This document shows positions 25,698 to 35,041 of a stretch of DNA of 64,000 nucleotides, one piece after another. Each line of letters begins with the position of its first letter. The first letter of the stretch is position 1. The stretch is from assembly GCF_900169785.1 (NCBI RefSeq), contig NZ_FWER01000011.1, forward strand, positions 1 through 64,000. The letters run 5' to 3'. Source of the stretch: Rhizobium sullae (GTDB taxonomy: Bacteria > Pseudomonadota > Alphaproteobacteria > Rhizobiales > Rhizobiaceae). Both the position numbers and the translations under genes were made by a program. The notes under the pieces were generated by a model. That model had not been told where the DNA came from, did not search any database, and worked only from the letters and a program-made list of their open reading frames with translations.

Positions 25698-27514
25698 GAT
25701 TGTACCGACGCTTCGATGCGGAACTGCTGCAGCAGGCTCATCAGCGTGTCGGCCTCGTCGGCGAGCTGACGGCTTGCCTGTGTGGTTTCCTCGACCATCG
25801 AAGCGTTCTTCTGGGTCATCTGGTCCATGGCATTGACCGAACCGTTGACCTCCTGCAACGCCGCCGACTGATCCTGGCTCGCGGTGGCGATGGTTTCGAC
25901 GTGTTTGCTGATCGCAATGATCTCCTCGCTGATCGAAGCGAGCACGCTGCCGGTCTTCTGGACCAGCGCAGAGCCGACCGTGACCTCCTCGCTGGATTTC
26001 TCGATCAGGCCCTTGATCTCGCGGGCGGCATCGGCCGAGCGCTGCGCGAGTTCGCGGACTTCCTGAGCGACAACCGCAAAGCCCTTGCCCGCCTCGCCGG
26101 CGCGCGCCGCTTCGATACCGGCATTGAGGGCCAGGAGGTTCGTCTGGAAGGCGATGTCATCGATGACTTCGATGATCTGCTCGATCTGCCGCGACGCCTG
26201 CTCAATGCGGCCCATTGCGGCGACAGCGTCGCTGACGACCACTCCGGAGCTGTCGGCAGTCTTTTTCGTGGCGGTGACGGCGTTGTTGGCTTCGCGAGCG
26301 CGCTCAGCGGACGAGCGAACGGTCACGGTGATCTCTTCGACGGCAGCCGCCGTTTCTTCCAGGTTTGCCGCCTGCGCTTCCGTGCGCTTCGAAAGCTCGC
26401 CGGCAGAAGTCAGCATTTCTCCGCTGTTGCGCTGGATGGCATTGGCGTTCTCGCGGATCTTCACGAGGGTATCCTGCAGGCGGACAAGCGATGTGTTGAA
26501 GTCGACCCGAAGCTGCTCCAGCCGGCCGACGAACGGCGTCTCGATCGTCTCTGAGACATCGCCCTGGGCGAGGCGCCCGAGGCCAGCTGCAAGCTGGTTC
26601 ACGGCGAAGTCGATCTGACCATCGAGCGAACGCTTATCGGCATCGTTGCGGGCACGCTCGGCTTCGCTCAGCGCGCGCTGTTCCGTAGCCTGCGTCTCGA
26701 GATCCTGCCGGGCGCGGGCGCTGTCGCGGAAGGCAACCAGGGCGCGGCCGATCTCGCCGAATTCGTTGTTCTTCTCAAGACAGGGGATCGTGCTGTCGAG
26801 TTTACCGGCGGAAATCGAGTGGACCGTTTCCGTCAGCGCAAGCAGCGGCCTCACGGACGCGCGGATCGCGAAGAAGGCAAGCATGCCGACAAGCAGCATG
26901 ACGGCAGCGCCGGCGCCGAGAACCATAGTCTGCAGATGATTGATGCGGGCGAAATAGACCTCCATCGGAATGCCGATGAAGAGGATGCCGACATTGGCGC
27001 CGGCCGCACTCTTGACCGGGAAGTAACCGGTCATGAAGTTCTTGCCGAAGAGCTGCGCGGGACCGTAGTAGGCCTTGCCGTTTGCGAGAACCGGCTGCGC
27101 CGGATGATCGGCGGCAAGCTTGGTGCCAACGGCACGGCTGCCGTCTTCCTTCTTCACATTGGTCGAAACGCGGACATAGTCGTTGCCCTGCTTCTGAAAG
27201 ACTGTTGCAACGCCGGCAATTGATTGGGCCGTGCGATCGACGAGAGCGTGATCCTTGAGTTCGAGAATGCCATCTTCCGTCACGGAGAGAAGTTCGTCAC
27301 CCGTGACACCGACAGCCGCATTCGCATCCACGGCACCATAAAGCACCGCCATGGTGCGGCTTGCGCCTTTTGCGTCCGAAACGGCGCTTTCCATCACGTC
27401 GCGGCTGAGATTGTGATAGGTGACAGCGACGATCGCGGCGGTGCTGACGACGAGCAGAGCGAGCGTGATCGCAACAACCTGACGCACGATGGACGTCGAA
27501 AAGAAACGCGGCAT
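25670..27514 (-). CDS. Methyl-accepting chemotaxis protein with periplasmic Cache-type domain
   Basis: A 614-residue chemoreceptor. The first membrane segment (about residues 10-32, [18 protein letters not shown]) is followed by a periplasmic single-Cache-like domain (about 35-185, with [20 protein letters not shown] and [20 protein letters not shown]). A second membrane segment (about 200-220) and a HAMP region come next, then the cytoplasmic signalling helices with the hairpin tip [20 protein letters not shown]. No C-terminal CheR-docking pentapeptide is present (it ends GRARRAA). The start at 27514 has CCGGAGG 5 bases upstream. This Cache subtype often binds small carboxylates, but the ligand cannot be read from sequence. 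Confidence 0.9.
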   Translation of the reverse strand: MPRFFSTSIVRQVVAITLALLVVSTAAIVAVTYHNLSRDVMESAVSDAKGASRTMAVLYGAVDANAAVGVTGDELLSVTEDGILELKDHALVDRTAQSIAGVATVFQKQGNDYVRVSTNVKKEDGSRAVGTKLAADHPAQPVLANGKAYYGPAQLFGKNFMTGYFPVKSAAGANVGILFIGIPMEVYFARINHLQTMVLGAGAAVMLLVGMLAFFAIRASVRPLLALTETVHSISAGKLDSTIPCLEKNNEFGEIGRALVAFRDSARARQDLETQATEQRALSEAERARNDADKRSLDGQIDFAVNQLAAGLGRLAQGDVSETIETPFVGRLEQLRVDFNTSLVRLQDTLVKIRENANAIQRNSGEMLTSAGELSKRTEAQAANLEETAAAVEEITVTVRSSAERAREANNAVTATKKTADSSGVVVSDAVAAMGRIEQASRQIEQIIEVIDDIAFQTNLLALNAGIEAARAGEAGKGFAVVAQEVRELAQRSADAAREIKGLIEKSSEEVTVGSALVQKTGSVLASISEEIIAISKHVETIATASQDQSAALQEVNGSVNAMDQMTQKNASMVEETTQASRQLADEADTLMSLLQQFRIEASVQSHGRARRAA

Positions 27515-27675
27515 GAAGGCCTCCGGTGAATACAACTATAGTAAGAATAGGCTAAAAGCGTTAAGGAATTCCTCGGTTTCCGGCTTCTTCAAAGGAAGCG
27601 TCCCCTTTCGCCTGCTGGGTAACAACTGGCAAGGTTCTGGAATGCGTAGACCGGCACAGCAAATTGCAACCATAG

Positions 27676-27701
27676 GAAAGCGGCCCCGGAAGCCGGAGCC
27701 G
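27676..27701 (-). terminator. Terminator of the chemoreceptor gene at 27728
   Basis: On the minus strand CGGCTCCGG / CCGGGGCCG (9 bp with one T-G pair, 3-nt apex), followed by CTTTCCT, begins 26 bases after the stop. The U-tract is short. Confidence 0.65.
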
Positions 27702-27727
27702 ATTCGCGAAATGCAAGATGATGCCGA

Positions 27728-30259
27728 TTATGCCGCGCGGTAGATCGCCGCCTCGGAACTTTCGCCGTCGATCTTGAACTGCTGGACGAGACCGAGGAGC
27801 GCATCCGCCTGACCGGCAAGCTCGCGGCTTGCGGCGGTCGTCTCTTCGACCATCGCGGCATTCTGCTGGGTCATCTGGTCCATCTGATTGACGGTCGAGT
27901 TGACTTCCTGCAGCCCGCTCGACTGGTCATGGCTTGCGCGGGCGATCATCTCGACATGCTGGCTGATCGTCACGATCTGGGCGCTGATCTTGGCAAGCAC
28001 CGTGCCGGTCTCCTGAACGAACTGCGAGCCTGAGCTGACCTCCGTCGTCGACTTGTTGATCAGGCCCTTGATTTCCTTTGCAGCAGCGGCGGAGCGCTGC
28101 GCCAGTTCACGGACTTCCATGGCAACGACCGCGAAGCCCTTGCCTGCGTCGCCGGCACGTGCGGCTTCGATGCCGGCATTCAGCGCCAGGAGGTTGGTCT
28201 GGAAGGCGATCTCGTCGATGACGCCGATGATCTGCTCGATCTTGCGGGACGCGTCCTCGATGCGGGTCATCGCATCGATGGCATTGCTGACGATCGTTGC
28301 CGAGTCGTCGGCGCTGCGCTTGGCCTGGCGAACGATCTGGTCGGCATCCTTGGCACGCTCTGCCGACGAACGGACAGTGACGGTGATCTGATCGACGGCC
28401 GCAGCCGTTTCCTCGAGAGAGGCAGCCTGATGCTCCGTCCGTTTCGCAAGGTCCTCGGCGGACTGCGCCATCTGATTGCCGTTGCCCTGAATCATTTCAA
28501 CATTGTCGCGGATCTGGCTCATCGTTGCCTGGAGACGCAGCATCGAACCGTTGAAGTCCTGACGCAGCTGCTCGAGGCGGCCGATGAAAGGCGTTTCGAT
28601 CGTGGTGGAGATGTCGCCCTGCGCCATCCGCTCAAGGCCGGCCGCAAGCTCGTTGACGGCGAACTCGATCTGGCGATCCATCTCGCGCTTTTCGGCATCG
28701 TTGCGCTGGCGTTCCTGTTCGGCAGCCGCGCGCTCTTCTTCGCTCTCTTCCTCGATGCGGATCTTCGAGATCGCATTTTCCTTGAAAATGCCGAGGGCGC
28801 GGGCCATGTCGCCAATCTCATCGGACCGTTTTTCGCCGGAAATGCTGGTATCCAACGAACCGTCGGCGATGCGGCGCATGGCGGCCGTGATCTGGCCAAT
28901 CGGACGCTGCAGCGTCAGCACGAGGGCGAAGCCGCCGATGATCGAAACGAGGATGCCGAGGCCGGTCGTCAGAACGGAGATGCTGTTTGCCTGCGTGCGC
29001 TCAGTTCCGGCCGACTGCTTCTGCAGCTCGGCGAAGGTGGTGAGTTGGCCCCAGACGCTGTCGAGCTGCTGACGGGCGGCTGCATAGTCGGTAGTACGCT
29101 GGGCGATCGTCGCGACCAGCTTTTCGCCGTCGCTGTCCATGGAAGCAAGTGCGGGCGACATGACGGCAACGATGTCTTCCGCGAAGTCCATGCCCTTGGC
29201 GCTTGCCAGCAATGTGTTGAGGTTGGTGCCAAGCGTCGTGATTTCCTGATGCAGGCGAACGCGGTTGTCCGGGTTCGGCTTGGCGGTGAAGTCGCCGAGC
29301 ACCAGCTGCAGCGAATAGATGGAGGTCTCGAGGCGGCGAGTATCCTCTAGAACGGAGTTCGTCTGAGCAATGCGGCCGTCGAGTTCGACGAACGTCGTCG
29401 TCGCTTCCCGCATCATCTGCGTCGCCGTCAGCTGCGTATAGGTCGACATCTGGCGGAAGCGAGAAACGAGGCGGCCAAGGTTGGCTATCGCTTCGTCGGT
29501 CGCTGCATCAGGTGCCGCGGCCTGCGTCTTGAGGTCGCTGATCGTCTGGGCGATCGACTGCGTCATGCTCTTCTGGTTCTGCGGGACGGAGATTTCGATG
29601 AGGCGCTGCGCTTTGGCGATCTGCGGGATCGCGTCGGTGACGACTTTCAGCTTGTCGGCGGGCGCCTGCGCCTTGTTGAAGGCTGCCATGACGGAGGCAA
29701 GCGTATCGCCACCCTTCAACAGCCGGTCTGCGGCGCGGAGCGTCGCGGTGGCATTGCCTTCATCGTTGCGGATATTTTCCTGGAGCTGCTGTGCGTCGTA
29801 ATTGACGTTGAACCGGCTGCTTATCAGCGTCTTCCGTGCGTCGTCGATCGACTTGCGGAGCGCCAGCTCCTGTTCATGAAGAGTCCATAGCTTGCCGACG
29901 GTATCCGCAATCCCAGCCGTGCCGTTTGACGCGGCCTGCAGGTTTTCGCGGCCGTCCTTGTCGCCGATCTGGTCCAGGGTGGCTTTCAGCGTATCCTGCT
30001 GCGTCTTGATGTCGGCGTAGAGCTTGTCGCGCGCTTCCTGGTTGGTAACCTGCAGGAAATCGCCCATCGAACCATAGAGATCCTTGAAGCCGCTCAGCGA
30101 TTGGAGAACGCTGTTCGAAATCTCCATGCGGCCCTGCAGCAGGCCGGAAGCATAGAGGCCTGTCAGGCCAACGGCGGAAATGGCGACCACGAAAGGCAGG
30201 ACGAAGATCAGGACCTTGGTCTTGATCTTGAAGCGCGAAAGAATCTTGTCAATAAACAT
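27728..30259 (-). CDS. Methyl-accepting chemotaxis protein with long helical sensor
   Basis: An 843-residue chemoreceptor. The first membrane segment is at about residues 15-37 ([19 protein letters not shown]). A long, all-helical periplasmic region of about 390 residues follows, suggesting a helical-bimodular type sensor. The second membrane segment is at about 435-455 ([20 protein letters not shown]), then HAMP and the signalling domain with tip [20 protein letters not shown]. The cytoplasmic part is closely similar to the neighbouring receptor, while the sensors differ completely. Each gene has its own terminator. Ligand unknown; helical-bimodular sensors often bind organic acids. Confidence 0.9.
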   Translation of the reverse strand: MFIDKILSRFKIKTKVLIFVLPFVVAISAVGLTGLYASGLLQGRMEISNSVLQSLSGFKDLYGSMGDFLQVTNQEARDKLYADIKTQQDTLKATLDQIGDKDGRENLQAASNGTAGIADTVGKLWTLHEQELALRKSIDDARKTLISSRFNVNYDAQQLQENIRNDEGNATATLRAADRLLKGGDTLASVMAAFNKAQAPADKLKVVTDAIPQIAKAQRLIEISVPQNQKSMTQSIAQTISDLKTQAAAPDAATDEAIANLGRLVSRFRQMSTYTQLTATQMMREATTTFVELDGRIAQTNSVLEDTRRLETSIYSLQLVLGDFTAKPNPDNRVRLHQEITTLGTNLNTLLASAKGMDFAEDIVAVMSPALASMDSDGEKLVATIAQRTTDYAAARQQLDSVWGQLTTFAELQKQSAGTERTQANSISVLTTGLGILVSIIGGFALVLTLQRPIGQITAAMRRIADGSLDTSISGEKRSDEIGDMARALGIFKENAISKIRIEEESEEERAAAEQERQRNDAEKREMDRQIEFAVNELAAGLERMAQGDISTTIETPFIGRLEQLRQDFNGSMLRLQATMSQIRDNVEMIQGNGNQMAQSAEDLAKRTEHQAASLEETAAAVDQITVTVRSSAERAKDADQIVRQAKRSADDSATIVSNAIDAMTRIEDASRKIEQIIGVIDEIAFQTNLLALNAGIEAARAGDAGKGFAVVAMEVRELAQRSAAAAKEIKGLINKSTTEVSSGSQFVQETGTVLAKISAQIVTISQHVEMIARASHDQSSGLQEVNSTVNQMDQMTQQNAAMVEETTAASRELAGQADALLGLVQQFKIDGESSEAAIYRAA

Positions 30260-30507
30260 GGCGATACCGGCCTTCCATACACCACTCCTCCCACCGGCTG
30301 AAATCGGCGCCGGCCGAGTACATCGAGCTGACTGTGAGACACTGGGGAAACCCGAGGGGGGTCAGGCGGCAATCATTGCCAAATCATCGCAAGCAGAATG
30401 CGGCGATGCCCAAACATTCGCGGTGAATGTGGCAGAGGATATCTTAATTTTCGTATAAGCTGATGCAATCGAAATCCCATCGTTGCATGGCGGGCGTCCG
30501 CGCAACC

Positions 30508-30530
30508 GGTTTGCCGCGCAAGGGCAAACC
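30508..30530. repeat. Inverted repeat between the chemoreceptor and a small gene
   Basis: GGTTTGCC (30508-30515) and GGCAAACC (30523-30530) form an 8-bp stem with a 7-nt loop, 27 bases past the stop of the 47-residue gene. No U-tract follows on either strand. The rest of 30260-30556 holds no recognisable gene. Confidence 0.4.
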
Positions 30531-30556
30531 TCAAAAAGTATGACGAAGGAAATGCC

Positions 30557-30700
30557 TTAAACGGCGTGAGCGATCAGGAGGGCCACAAGTGCGGCCGTTG
30601 CGCCGGTCGCGAGCATGAGGAAGCGGACGGCCGCGAGCTTTGTATCAGGTCTTGCCTGAGCGATTGCAATGGCGCGGGCGCGTTGTGTGTTCCTGTTCAT
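30557..30700 (-). CDS. 47-residue single-span membrane peptide
   Basis: A short frame (MNRNTQRARAIAIAQARPDT then KLAAVRFLMLATGATAALVA and LLIAHAV). It has a basic N-terminal half and one hydrophobic segment at about residues 25-46 reaching the C-terminus, so it would be a tail-anchored or single-span inner-membrane peptide. GTGAGG lies 8 bases before the ATG. The coding sequence is GC-rich in third positions like its neighbours. It lies alone between the chemoreceptor and the flavoprotein gene. No family recognised. A chance frame is possible given its size. Confidence 0.5.
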   Translation of the reverse strand: MNRNTQRARAIAIAQARPDTKLAAVRFLMLATGATAALVALLIAHAV

Positions 30701-30850
30701 GCGTAGAACCTCACTTCCTTCAAGACTCAACAATCCACCAAAACGGCTTGCCGGTAAAGCTTAATTTAGGAAGCTCTTTCCATACGGCCATTGGGACACG
30801 ATGGCGCACCGTGCTTAAGAAGTCTTGAATCCCGTTCCCCAGATTCGTCC

Positions 30851-32032
30851 CTACAAGGATTCGCCTGCGGCAAAGCCCGAGGCCCAGGCCCATTGGAAAT
30901 TATAGCCGCCGAGCCATCCGGTCACGTCGACGCATTCACCGATGAAATAGAGGCTGGGCACGCCTTTTGCCTGCATCGTACGGGAATCGAGTCCGGCGGT
31001 ATCGATGCCGCCGAGCGTCACTTCCGCGGTGCGATAACCTTCGGAGCCGGAAGGCTTGATCTTCCAGTTCTGTGCTGCATCGCAAAGACGGATGAGCACC
31101 TTGTCGGAGAGGTCGGCCATGTTGCCTGATATGCCTTCGCGCTCCGTCAGATATTGCGCCAGCCGTTTCGGCAGAATTTCCCCGAGCACCGTCTGGGCCG
31201 ACTGACGGCCGTTTAGTTGCTTGGCTTTCTTTAGATGCAGAAGAAGATCGACATCCGGCTCGATACCAATGGCGATCTCGTCTCCCTCCCGCCAGTAGGA
31301 GGATATTTGCAGGATCGCCGGGCCGCTGAGACCGCGGTGGGTAAAGAGCAGGGCTTCACGGAAGCCGGTTTTTCCATGCCGGATTTCGGCGGGCGCCGAG
31401 ATGCCGGATAGCGGCGCAATGCTCTCCAGCAAGACGGGATCAAGCGTCAGCGGGACGAGACCGGGGCGCGTTTTGACCAAAGAGAGACCGAACAATTCGG
31501 CGATGCGGTAGGCAAAGCCCGTTGCCCCCATTTTTGGTATCGACTTGCCGCCGGTCGCCACGACGAGCGAAGTACACTCGTATTCGTCGTCGGATGTCCT
31601 GACGCGAAAGCCGTCGATGCCTTTTTCGACGGCCAGGATTTCGGTCTGCAACCGCAGTTGTACGCCTGCCGCCTGCATCTCGTCGAGCAACATGCGGATG
31701 ATATCCCTGGCGCTGTCATCGCAGAAGAGTTGGCCGAGGGTCTTCTCGTGCCATGCAATCCCATATCGGTCGACCATGGCGACGAAATCGGCCGGCGTGA
31801 AGCGGGCGAGCGCGGATTTGCAGAAATGGGGATTGGCCGACAGGAAATTCTTCGGGCCGGCATTGATATTGGTGAAGTTGCAGCGGCCGCCGCCCGAGAT
31901 GCGGATTTTCTCGCCCGGCGCTTTCGCGTGATCGAGCACGACCACTGAGCGGCCGCGCTGCCCGGCGCGGATGGCGCACATCATTCCGGCGGCGCCCGCG
32001 CCTATGACGATCACGTCGCTCTTCAGTCTCAA
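30851..32032 (-). CDS. YhiN/BaiN-family FAD-dependent oxidoreductase
   Basis: A 393-residue flavoprotein of the HI0933/YhiN/BaiN family. The FAD-binding Rossmann motif VIVIGAGAAGMMCAIRAG is at about residues 7-24, the family signature KIRISGGGRCNFTN at about 42-55, and the closing segment YNFQWAWASGFAAG at the end. BaiN in gut bacteria acts on bile acids, but the widespread proteobacterial members have no assigned substrate. The start codon is TTG, placed 7 bases after GGAAGGA. An ATG that overlaps the ribosome-site spacer is in another frame and meets TGA two codons later, so it cannot serve. It is divergent from the glutamine-synthetase-like gene. Confidence 0.85.
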   Translation of the reverse strand: MRLKSDVIVIGAGAAGMMCAIRAGQRGRSVVVLDHAKAPGEKIRISGGGRCNFTNINAGPKNFLSANPHFCKSALARFTPADFVAMVDRYGIAWHEKTLGQLFCDDSARDIIRMLLDEMQAAGVQLRLQTEILAVEKGIDGFRVRTSDDEYECTSLVVATGGKSIPKMGATGFAYRIAELFGLSLVKTRPGLVPLTLDPVLLESIAPLSGISAPAEIRHGKTGFREALLFTHRGLSGPAILQISSYWREGDEIAIGIEPDVDLLLHLKKAKQLNGRQSAQTVLGEILPKRLAQYLTEREGISGNMADLSDKVLIRLCDAAQNWKIKPSGSEGYRTAEVTLGGIDTAGLDSRTMQAKGVPSLYFIGECVDVTGWLGGYNFQWAWASGFAAGESL

Positions 32033-32157
32033 ACCATTTTCCTTCCGTGAATGGGCTTTCTTTTTCTATCGAATGGCGAAAGTCAACGCTGCCGCCCCTC
32101 GCCAATTGCCAAACTCCGGCTATGATGACCTTCCGATCAACCGCGAACATGTGTGTC

Positions 32158-33594
32158 ATGTCACCAAAAAAGACGACGCTGAAACCTGCTAGAAACGTGC
32201 CTGCCTCTACGAAAATTCCCCCGGATCCCGGATCTTCGCGCGGTGTGGCAAACTGGAAGGAAGCGGCGCAGTGGCTTCGCACACGCGGCATCGAGGACAT
32301 CGAATGCATCACTCCCGACCTCGCCGGCGTTCCGCGCGGCAAGATGATGCCGACCTCGAAATTCACCTCCAATACGTCGCTCGCCCTGCCCTCGGCGATC
32401 TATCGCCACACGATCTCCGGCGAATATCCCGAGGAGACCGAGAGCTTCCGCTACGAGCCGCGCGACAGTGACCTGAAGCTGATGCCCGATCTTTCGACGC
32501 TTTCTGTCGTTCCCTGGGAGACGGACCCAACGGCGCAGGTGATCTGCGACATCGTCAACTCGGAAGGCGAGGAGGTCCCCTATACGCCGCGCAACCTCCT
32601 CAAGCGGATCATGGGTCTGTACGCCGAACGCGGCTGGAAGCCGGTTGTCGCACCGGAGATCGAATTCTATCTCGTTGCCAACAACGACGATCCCGACTAT
32701 CCGCTGCGCCCGCCGAAGGGCCGCTCAGGCCGCTCGATCCTCGGCGGTCAGGGCTATTCGATCGCCGGCATCAATGAATTCGACGAACTGATCGACGACA
32801 TCTACCACTTCTCCGAGAAGCAGGGCCTAGAGATCGATACGCTGATCCACGAAGAGGGTCCGGCGCAACTGGAGATCAACCTGCGCCACGGCAACCCGAT
32901 CGAGCTTGCCGACCAAGTCTTCATGTTCAAGCGCACGATCCGCGAGGCGGCGCTGAAGCACGATATCTACGCGACCTTCATGGCGAAGCCGATGCAGGGC
33001 CAGCCGGGCTCGGCGATGCATATCCACCAGTCGGTCGTCAATATCGAGACCGGCAAGAACGTCTTTTCCAATCCCGACGGATCGGCGTCGAAAGAGTTTT
33101 TCCACTTCATCGGCGGCATGCAGAAATACGTGCCGAGCGCGCTTGTGATGCTCGCGCCTTACGTCAACTCCTACCGGCGCCTCGCTCCGAACATGTCCTG
33201 CCCGGTTAACAACGCCTGGGGTTACGACAACCGCACCACGGCATTCCGTGTGCCGGTTTCCGACCCGCAGGCGCGGCGTGTCGAAAACCGTCTGCCGAGC
33301 TCGGATGCTAACCCTTATCTGGCGTTGGCCGCGTCGCTGGCATCCGGTCTCCTCGGCATCATGAAGGAAATCGAGCCCACGGCACCGACCGAGGACGCCG
33401 CCAACGAAGGGTCGATCGACCTTCCGCGCGGCCTGCTCGAAGCCGTTGCCCTGATGGAAGATGAACCGGCATTCGAGGAGGTCTTCGGCAAGGAATTCAT
33501 CGGCCTCTATGCAGGCGTGAAGCGGGGAGAGTTCGAAACCTTCATGCAGGTGATCAGCCCCTGGGAACGCGAATTCCTGCTGCTCAACGTGTGA
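32158..33594 (+). CDS. Glutamine synthetase-family gamma-glutamylpolyamine synthetase (PuuA-like)
   Basis: A 478-residue enzyme of the glutamine synthetase superfamily. Sequence landmarks are GWKPVVAPEIEFYLV (metal-binding Glu), PAQLEINLRHG, the catalytic GSAMHIHQS and ENRLPSSDANPYLALAA. It begins WKEAAQWLRTRGIEDIECI rather than like GlnA. The next gene, 13 bases downstream, is a PuuB-like oxidase, so the pair fits the gamma-glutamylputrescine pathway: ligation of glutamate to putrescine, then oxidation. Relatives also act on other amines, such as ethanolamine. The start is uncertain. 32158 was chosen because no earlier ATG has a ribosome site and the residues before it look non-homologous; no site precedes it either. 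Confidence 0.85.
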   Translation: MSPKKTTLKPARNVPASTKIPPDPGSSRGVANWKEAAQWLRTRGIEDIECITPDLAGVPRGKMMPTSKFTSNTSLALPSAIYRHTISGEYPEETESFRYEPRDSDLKLMPDLSTLSVVPWETDPTAQVICDIVNSEGEEVPYTPRNLLKRIMGLYAERGWKPVVAPEIEFYLVANNDDPDYPLRPPKGRSGRSILGGQGYSIAGINEFDELIDDIYHFSEKQGLEIDTLIHEEGPAQLEINLRHGNPIELADQVFMFKRTIREAALKHDIYATFMAKPMQGQPGSAMHIHQSVVNIETGKNVFSNPDGSASKEFFHFIGGMQKYVPSALVMLAPYVNSYRRLAPNMSCPVNNAWGYDNRTTAFRVPVSDPQARRVENRLPSSDANPYLALAASLASGLLGIMKEIEPTAPTEDAANEGSIDLPRGLLEAVALMEDEPAFEEVFGKEFIGLYAGVKRGEFETFMQVISPWEREFLLLNV

Positions 33595-33607
33595 GGAGGC
33601 TCACCTC

Positions 33608-34906
33608 ATGACGGTGCAAGAAAACTGGCAGAGCCCCATCGCGCCCGGCGTTTCCTGGTATCAGGCGACGGTGGGGGAGCGGCCGACCTATCCGGAGCTC
33701 GACGGATCGAAGACATGCGACGTCGCCATCGTGGGCGGCGGCTATACCGGTTTGCAGGCGGCATACAATCTGGCGAATGCCGGCGTTTCGGTCATGCTGA
33801 TCGATGCCTGCCGTTTCGGAGACGGGGCATCCGGCCGCAACGGCGGGCAGCTCGGCACCGGCCAGCGCTCGTGGCCGGAGGAGTTGGAAGAGAAGATCGG
33901 CTACGAACGTTCCAAGGCACTCTTCGATCTTGCGGAGGCTTCCAAGAAACACCTGCTCGATTTTGCGACCGAGCATCAGATCGACATCGAATTCATGCCC
34001 GGTCAGATGAACGTCTCGCACAAGGAACGCTACAAACGCTACTATTACGAGAATGCCGAGATTGCCGCGTTGCGCTACGATTATCCACATCTGCGATTCA
34101 TGGACAGGGAAGAGACGCAGGAACGCCTTGGCTCCAAGCGCTACTACTGCGGCGTGCGCGACACCGGCACCGGCCACATTCATCCGCTGAAGCTGCTGAT
34201 CGGGTTGGCGCGCGTTGCGGCCAATGCGGGGGCGCAGATTTTCGAGATGACCAAGGCGACCGCAATCCGCCAGGGCAGCGGCAAGGTGACGATCGAAACG
34301 CCGAAGGGCACGATCACCGCCGGCCGCGCGCTGATTGCCTGCAACGGCTATATCGGCAATCTGGAGCCGGTAACGGCAAGCCATGTCATGCCGATCCGCT
34401 CGTTCATCGGCGCAACCGTGCCGCTCGACAAATATCCCGCCGTGCTTCCCGGCGGGGAGGCCGTCGCCGACTCGCGTTTCGTCGTGCGCTATTTCCGGAA
34501 ATCCAAAGACGGGCGGCTGCTCTTCGGCGGCCGCGAAGCCTATACCGCCGACAATCCGCGCGAAATTAGCGAACATATCCGCCGCCAGATCGCCGAAATC
34601 TATCCGGATCTCAAGGACATCAAGATCACGCATGCCTGGGGCGGCAGTGTCGGCATAACAATGCCGCGCCAGCCCTTCGTGCGCGAAGTGATGCCGGGCG
34701 TTACCTCGATCGGTGGTTATTCGGGCCATGGAGTGATGCTGTCAAATTACTGCGGCAAACTTTATGCAGAAACGGTGCTTGGAAAGTCCGCCGATCTCGA
34801 GCTCTTCAAGGCGCTCGATATTCCGGCGTTTCCCGGTGGTGCGGCAATGCGCGCACCGTTGCTTTTCCTGGCCTTGTCGTGGTTCGCGCTGCGCGACAAG
34901 TTTTAG
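33608..34906 (+). CDS. FAD-dependent gamma-glutamylputrescine oxidase-like protein (PuuB/OrdL)
   Basis: A 432-residue DAO-family flavoprotein. VAIVGGGYTGLQAAYNLA (about residues 39-56) binds the FAD ADP moiety. GASGRNGGQLGTGQR (about 75-89) and the closing GGYSGHGVMLSNYCGKL are PuuB/OrdL signatures. GAGGAGG lies 9 bases before the ATG. It is coupled to the PuuA-like gene and would oxidise gamma-glutamyl-putrescine to the aldehyde with release of ammonia and peroxide. PuuC and PuuD partners are not in the window, so they lie elsewhere or the substrate differs. Confidence 0.85.
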   Translation: MTVQENWQSPIAPGVSWYQATVGERPTYPELDGSKTCDVAIVGGGYTGLQAAYNLANAGVSVMLIDACRFGDGASGRNGGQLGTGQRSWPEELEEKIGYERSKALFDLAEASKKHLLDFATEHQIDIEFMPGQMNVSHKERYKRYYYENAEIAALRYDYPHLRFMDREETQERLGSKRYYCGVRDTGTGHIHPLKLLIGLARVAANAGAQIFEMTKATAIRQGSGKVTIETPKGTITAGRALIACNGYIGNLEPVTASHVMPIRSFIGATVPLDKYPAVLPGGEAVADSRFVVRYFRKSKDGRLLFGGREAYTADNPREISEHIRRQIAEIYPDLKDIKITHAWGGSVGITMPRQPFVREVMPGVTSIGGYSGHGVMLSNYCGKLYAETVLGKSADLELFKALDIPAFPGGAAMRAPLLFLALSWFALRDKF

Positions 34907-35041
34907 GGACGATTGCGGGATTTCCTCCCGGGGCAATTCGCTTTAAAACCGGGACCGGACAGATTCATTGCATCGCACACTGGCTTTTTTAAATCGATTA
35001 GATTAAAACGGCCGCAACCAGCCTGATTGAGAGAAGAGCTC

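Noticed and set aside
34907..35041. Possible HexR-type operator before zwf
   Set aside because: I looked for TTGT-N7-ACAA and found none; only an A/T-rich stretch and a weak 5-bp hairpin are present.
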